Positions 61,328-64,000 of a stretch of 64,000 nucleotides of DNA are shown here, one piece after another. The stretch is from assembly GCA_028023455.1 (NCBI GenBank), contig JAQFVV010012423.1, positions 1,751,273 to 1,815,272 of the forward strand. The letters are read 5' to 3'. The number at the start of each line of letters is the position of its first letter. Position 1 is the first letter of the stretch. This stretch comes from Epiperipatus broadwayi (taxonomy: Eukaryota > Onychophora > Udeonychophora > Euonychophora > Peripatidae). A program made the position numbers and the translations under genes. The notes beneath the pieces were generated by a model that saw nothing but the letters and a program-made list of their open reading frames with translations, had not been told where the DNA came from and searched no databases.

Positions 61328-62509
61328 CCATATCACCTAATCTCTGTTGTTGTATTTTGATTATATTTTCAGAATATGATAATATTCCAGATGTATATCT
61401 TGACGATCCAATGTTTTAATAACCAAAAGAAATACTCTTAATTTACAAATTCAAAGAATAATAGTAACTCATATTCATTGGCTTTTTCTGTAATTTCTCC
61501 CAATACTTGAATATGATCACCAGTGCTAAAATCACTTTTAAATCTAAATCTCACTGTTGATAAGTTGTAATTGCTTTGATAAAGTTTTTATATCATCTTT
61601 CTTCAATGAAAACAGTAGTACTGCATTTTTCTAACCATCTTTCTTATTTTTTATTATTTTCACATATTTTATATGACTTAACCAAAAGTTTATCAATTTT
61701 TTCACCTGCTTTTTTTAAAGATTTACATTTTTATTTAAAATCCTAAGCAATTCAAATATAATAACAAAAGAAGATATTTTGTTTTCTTGTTTTTTTCATT
61801 AATATACAATTCTCTATAGGAATCTTCAACACAGTTCTTGATGCTATCTTTTTTTCTTATTGCAGAAACAACTTTCCTTATATATCAAAATATTGTTTTA
61901 CACTTATGAGCATTTTATTCTCGTCTACAGTTTTTTTTGTCATTTTATCGATATTTCCTTATACCATTATTAACTGTTTTTTTAAACTATTTTACGAAAC
62001 ACTAAATATTCAATTCTTTGTAATGGATCTTTTTTTTTAAATTTATATTTCTGCTTATCTTTATACATTATGTTATCTCAGTAGATAATTTTCTTGCACC
62101 GGCTGTACTTTTTGCCATTTTAAATAGAATATTAGTTACCTTATTATTGATTTTAATCAAAACTGAAGCATCTTCAAAATCTGTTTACAGTTTAAAATAA
62201 TTTGTAAATTTAAATTTAAATTTATTGGAGTGTTTTGAATGTTAGCAATATCAACTGTTAAATTGCTTCTTAATAATTTGTCTCTCTAGTTTTGCATCAT
62301 CTATCTCACTTCTCATTAATCAATGATAATTTCCTGTGTTAAATCTATTAAAAACATTACCATCTTGAAATACATATTTCATGTTAATAAAAATATAATC
62401 TAATTCTGCTGTTTATTTATTTGGATGTTTCCATGTCCATAGTTCATTTAGCATTTTTTTTTAAAAAAGAATTCATGATATACAATTATTCATTTGGTAG
62501 TCATCGATT

Positions 62510-63370
62510 AGCTAGCACACATTGCTCGATATCACTGTTTCCATGCAAAAGCACAGAACTATTCTGTTTACATGGCCTATAGAACAGTTCTGTTCATATT
62601 AGCTGCTAAGTAGGCCTAGATGGCATTTCACACAAATATTACAGCCCACTTTTGTGCTTCGCAGTACTATGCAAATAGCACACACTTCATAGATTTCTAT
62701 GGTATGATGTGAGGGTGTGTAGAATTCAAGTGGTCCTAACTCTTCACATGCATTTGAAGTAATGATTTTTACACAACCTGATGTAGTTTTAGATAGTAAT
62801 AATTGTAAGCCTGTCACTGTGCTTCTGTACACATTTTACAAAAGTGTATGTCTCAGCAGCATTATACTGAAATCATGCAAAAATGTATTCTGCACAAGAA
62901 CAGCTATGAGACTACTAAAACAGCTGTGGTTTGCTATTGTTTTTCAAAGTGTAAGCTTGGTTTGAGCAGATGGTCATTTTAAAATGTAATTCTTACATTT
63001 TAATAAGTAATGTTGTTTCGTAAATTTTTTTAAAAATATTTTTCAAAATGTCATTGTGGAATGTTTCTAATATTTATATATTTTTTTCTTTGATCAGAGT
63101 AGTGCATCTTTTGGATGATCATTCAGATCGTTAAAAACAGTGGTCTCCCTCCATGCACATTCCAGCGCTACACGCTGACGTGTCTAATGTAATTAAAAAA
63201 TAAAAATAAATAAATGTAAATCCCTATTTAAAAAAACAAACAGGTGAAAGCCTTTATATTTGTTTTTGAATAAATAATAACAAAATTGTAAATCAGCCCA
63301 GTAATGTTATATCTATTGTTTTTTGACCCTGCTGGTGGCTAATTGACTATAACCATTCATTTTATAATTT
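62510..63370. mobile_element. Insertion inside the LINE B relic, possibly a DNA transposon remnant
   Basis: This block separates two parts of the endonuclease of LINE B. On - a 77-codon frame (62832-62599) ends with V-C-A-I-C ... C-N-I-C-V-K-C-H-L-G-L, a double C-x2-C pattern that resembles the cysteine-rich C-terminus of piggyBac-type transposases. The resemblance is weak and no terminal repeats were found. CAGTGGTCTCCC at 63139-63150 also recalls a hAT end. The family is therefore unresolved. Confidence 0.3.
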
Positions 63371-64000
63371 GCATTTTTTTTAGTTTTTTCATCATAACCA
63401 AATGTATTCACAGCATTTTTATCGTTCAGTCACTTATACCAATACTAGCATTAATGTCTGCCATGACAATTTAAAATCTGATTTCATCTAATCAAATCAT
63501 TTTATACATTCACATAAAAATCCTTTACTTTCTCATCACAATAAGAACTTATTCGAGCATAAACCTGATTTATTTGCCTTTGGTATCTTCCACTCTATAC
63601 AATATATCATCAAAGGTTGTTCTTTTACTTTATATTTATAATGAATCCATTCTATATGTTTTTCCTATATTTGTGGATATGTAGTAAAGTGCATGTCCAA
63701 TTTTTAAATAAATTGCCGCTTCATCTTCTAACTTCTCAATGTCTCATTGAACATTGGATAATTTGTTTTCAAATTCATAAATGTTTCTTCACTTTAAACT
63801 GATTTGCAGTTGTAAGTATTTTAGATAAACTGTCAGCATTGAATGGTAGTATGGCTTAGCAATCAGGATATTCTTAGTGCCAATGCCTTTCATTTCTTTC
63901 CACTGCTTTAGACTTTATAGCTTACTGAGAATAACGGCCATCATTTAGTTTTGCCTTTCATGATTGTAAATGTCTATAAAAAATGATTATTTACACATAC

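Larger units (their letters stand above)
60525..63640 (-). pseudogene. LINE retrotransposon relic (family B), interrupted
   Basis: A decayed non-LTR element read on -. From 63640 to 63380 there is endonuclease-like sequence (Q-V-Y-A-R-I-S-S). From 62475 to 62260 come W-T-W-K-H-P and L-D-Y-I-F-I-N, the end of an apurinic endonuclease domain. At 62130-61790 lies a linker with D-P-L-Q-R-I-E-Y. From 61430 to 61030 are RT pieces (D-R-Q-D-I-H-L-E-Y-Y-H-I-L, S-K-T-F-C-N-G-F, L-S-H-L-D-F-E-G-D-V-I-F, where F-A-D-D would be canonical). From 60870 to 60525 is the C-terminal block ending W/R-M-D-E-L-K-K-F. Stops and frameshifts are everywhere. About 0.86 kb of unrelated DNA (62510-63370) splits the endonuclease. 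Confidence 0.75.

Noticed and set aside
61373-61419. A possible spon1 terminal exon: TTTTCAG acceptor, phase 1 matching the Kunitz exon, then a 15-residue acidic tail and TAA.
   Set aside because: The opposite strand of the same bases reads as LINE reverse transcriptase (D-R-Q-D-I-H-L-E-Y-Y-H-I-L) within the family B relic, so the exon-like look is most likely chance.
62599-62832. A small cysteine-rich protein gene.
   Set aside because: It lies in an insertion within a LINE relic, has no supported start or splice signals, and looks more like a decayed transposase tail.
1-64000. Bacterial-type systems such as CRISPR arrays, operons or phage modules.
   Set aside because: Spliced exons, SINEs, LINEs and PLEs show a eukaryotic genome; no array of spaced repeats was seen.

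Overview
This looks like a piece of an animal nuclear genome, very AT-rich (roughly 70% or more by eye), with long introns, many retroelements and signs of CpG decay. The only host gene I can support is F-spondin (spon1) on the + strand. Six exons cover much of the protein: the Spondin_N domain (210-361, 4227-4481, 19741-19972), one thrombospondin type 1 repeat (25292-25475), two more in one exon (29763-30136), and a Kunitz/BPTI domain (39513-39683). All splice phases agree, giving 456 codons. The gene is open at both ends: the signal peptide and any Reelin-like N-terminal domain would lie upstream, and the stop codon was not found. The Kunitz-containing architecture is known from ecdysozoan F-spondins; with very low GC and large introns, an arthropod such as a chelicerate is my best guess, not a conclusion.

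Everything else is intron filled with mobile DNA. Intron 1 (362-4226) holds a truncated LINE. Intron 2 (4482-19740, about 15 kb, using a GC donor) holds tRNA-derived SINEs, a hAT transposase relic, a 5.7 kb Penelope-like element (PLE) composite with inverted and direct pseudo-LTRs, a palindromic element with hammerhead ribozyme cores, and a 1.36 kb DNA transposon with TA target duplication. Introns 3 and 4 hold SINEs and palindromes. Intron 5 (30137-39512) holds a solo PLE pseudo-LTR and a 1136 bp non-coding element (35581-36716), flanked by an exact 14 bp target duplication and built from one inverted and two direct units, each with a hammerhead motif.

Downstream of the Kunitz exon (39684 onward) lie a 372 bp insertion with an exact 14 bp target duplication and an LTR retrotransposon with very long LTRs (about 2.58 kb). 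Its 2.0 kb internal region carries only a gag-like ORF, a tRNA-Lys-like primer site and a polypurine tract. A 500 N gap cuts its 5' LTR. Two further LINE relics follow. No confident exon was found after 39683.

The most interesting content is the hammerhead-bearing non-coding elements, which resemble metazoan retrozymes or PLE derivatives, and the gag-only long-LTR element. Differences between its LTRs, and stop codons in one PLE copy, are concentrated at CpG, which points to cytosine methylation of repeats in this genome.
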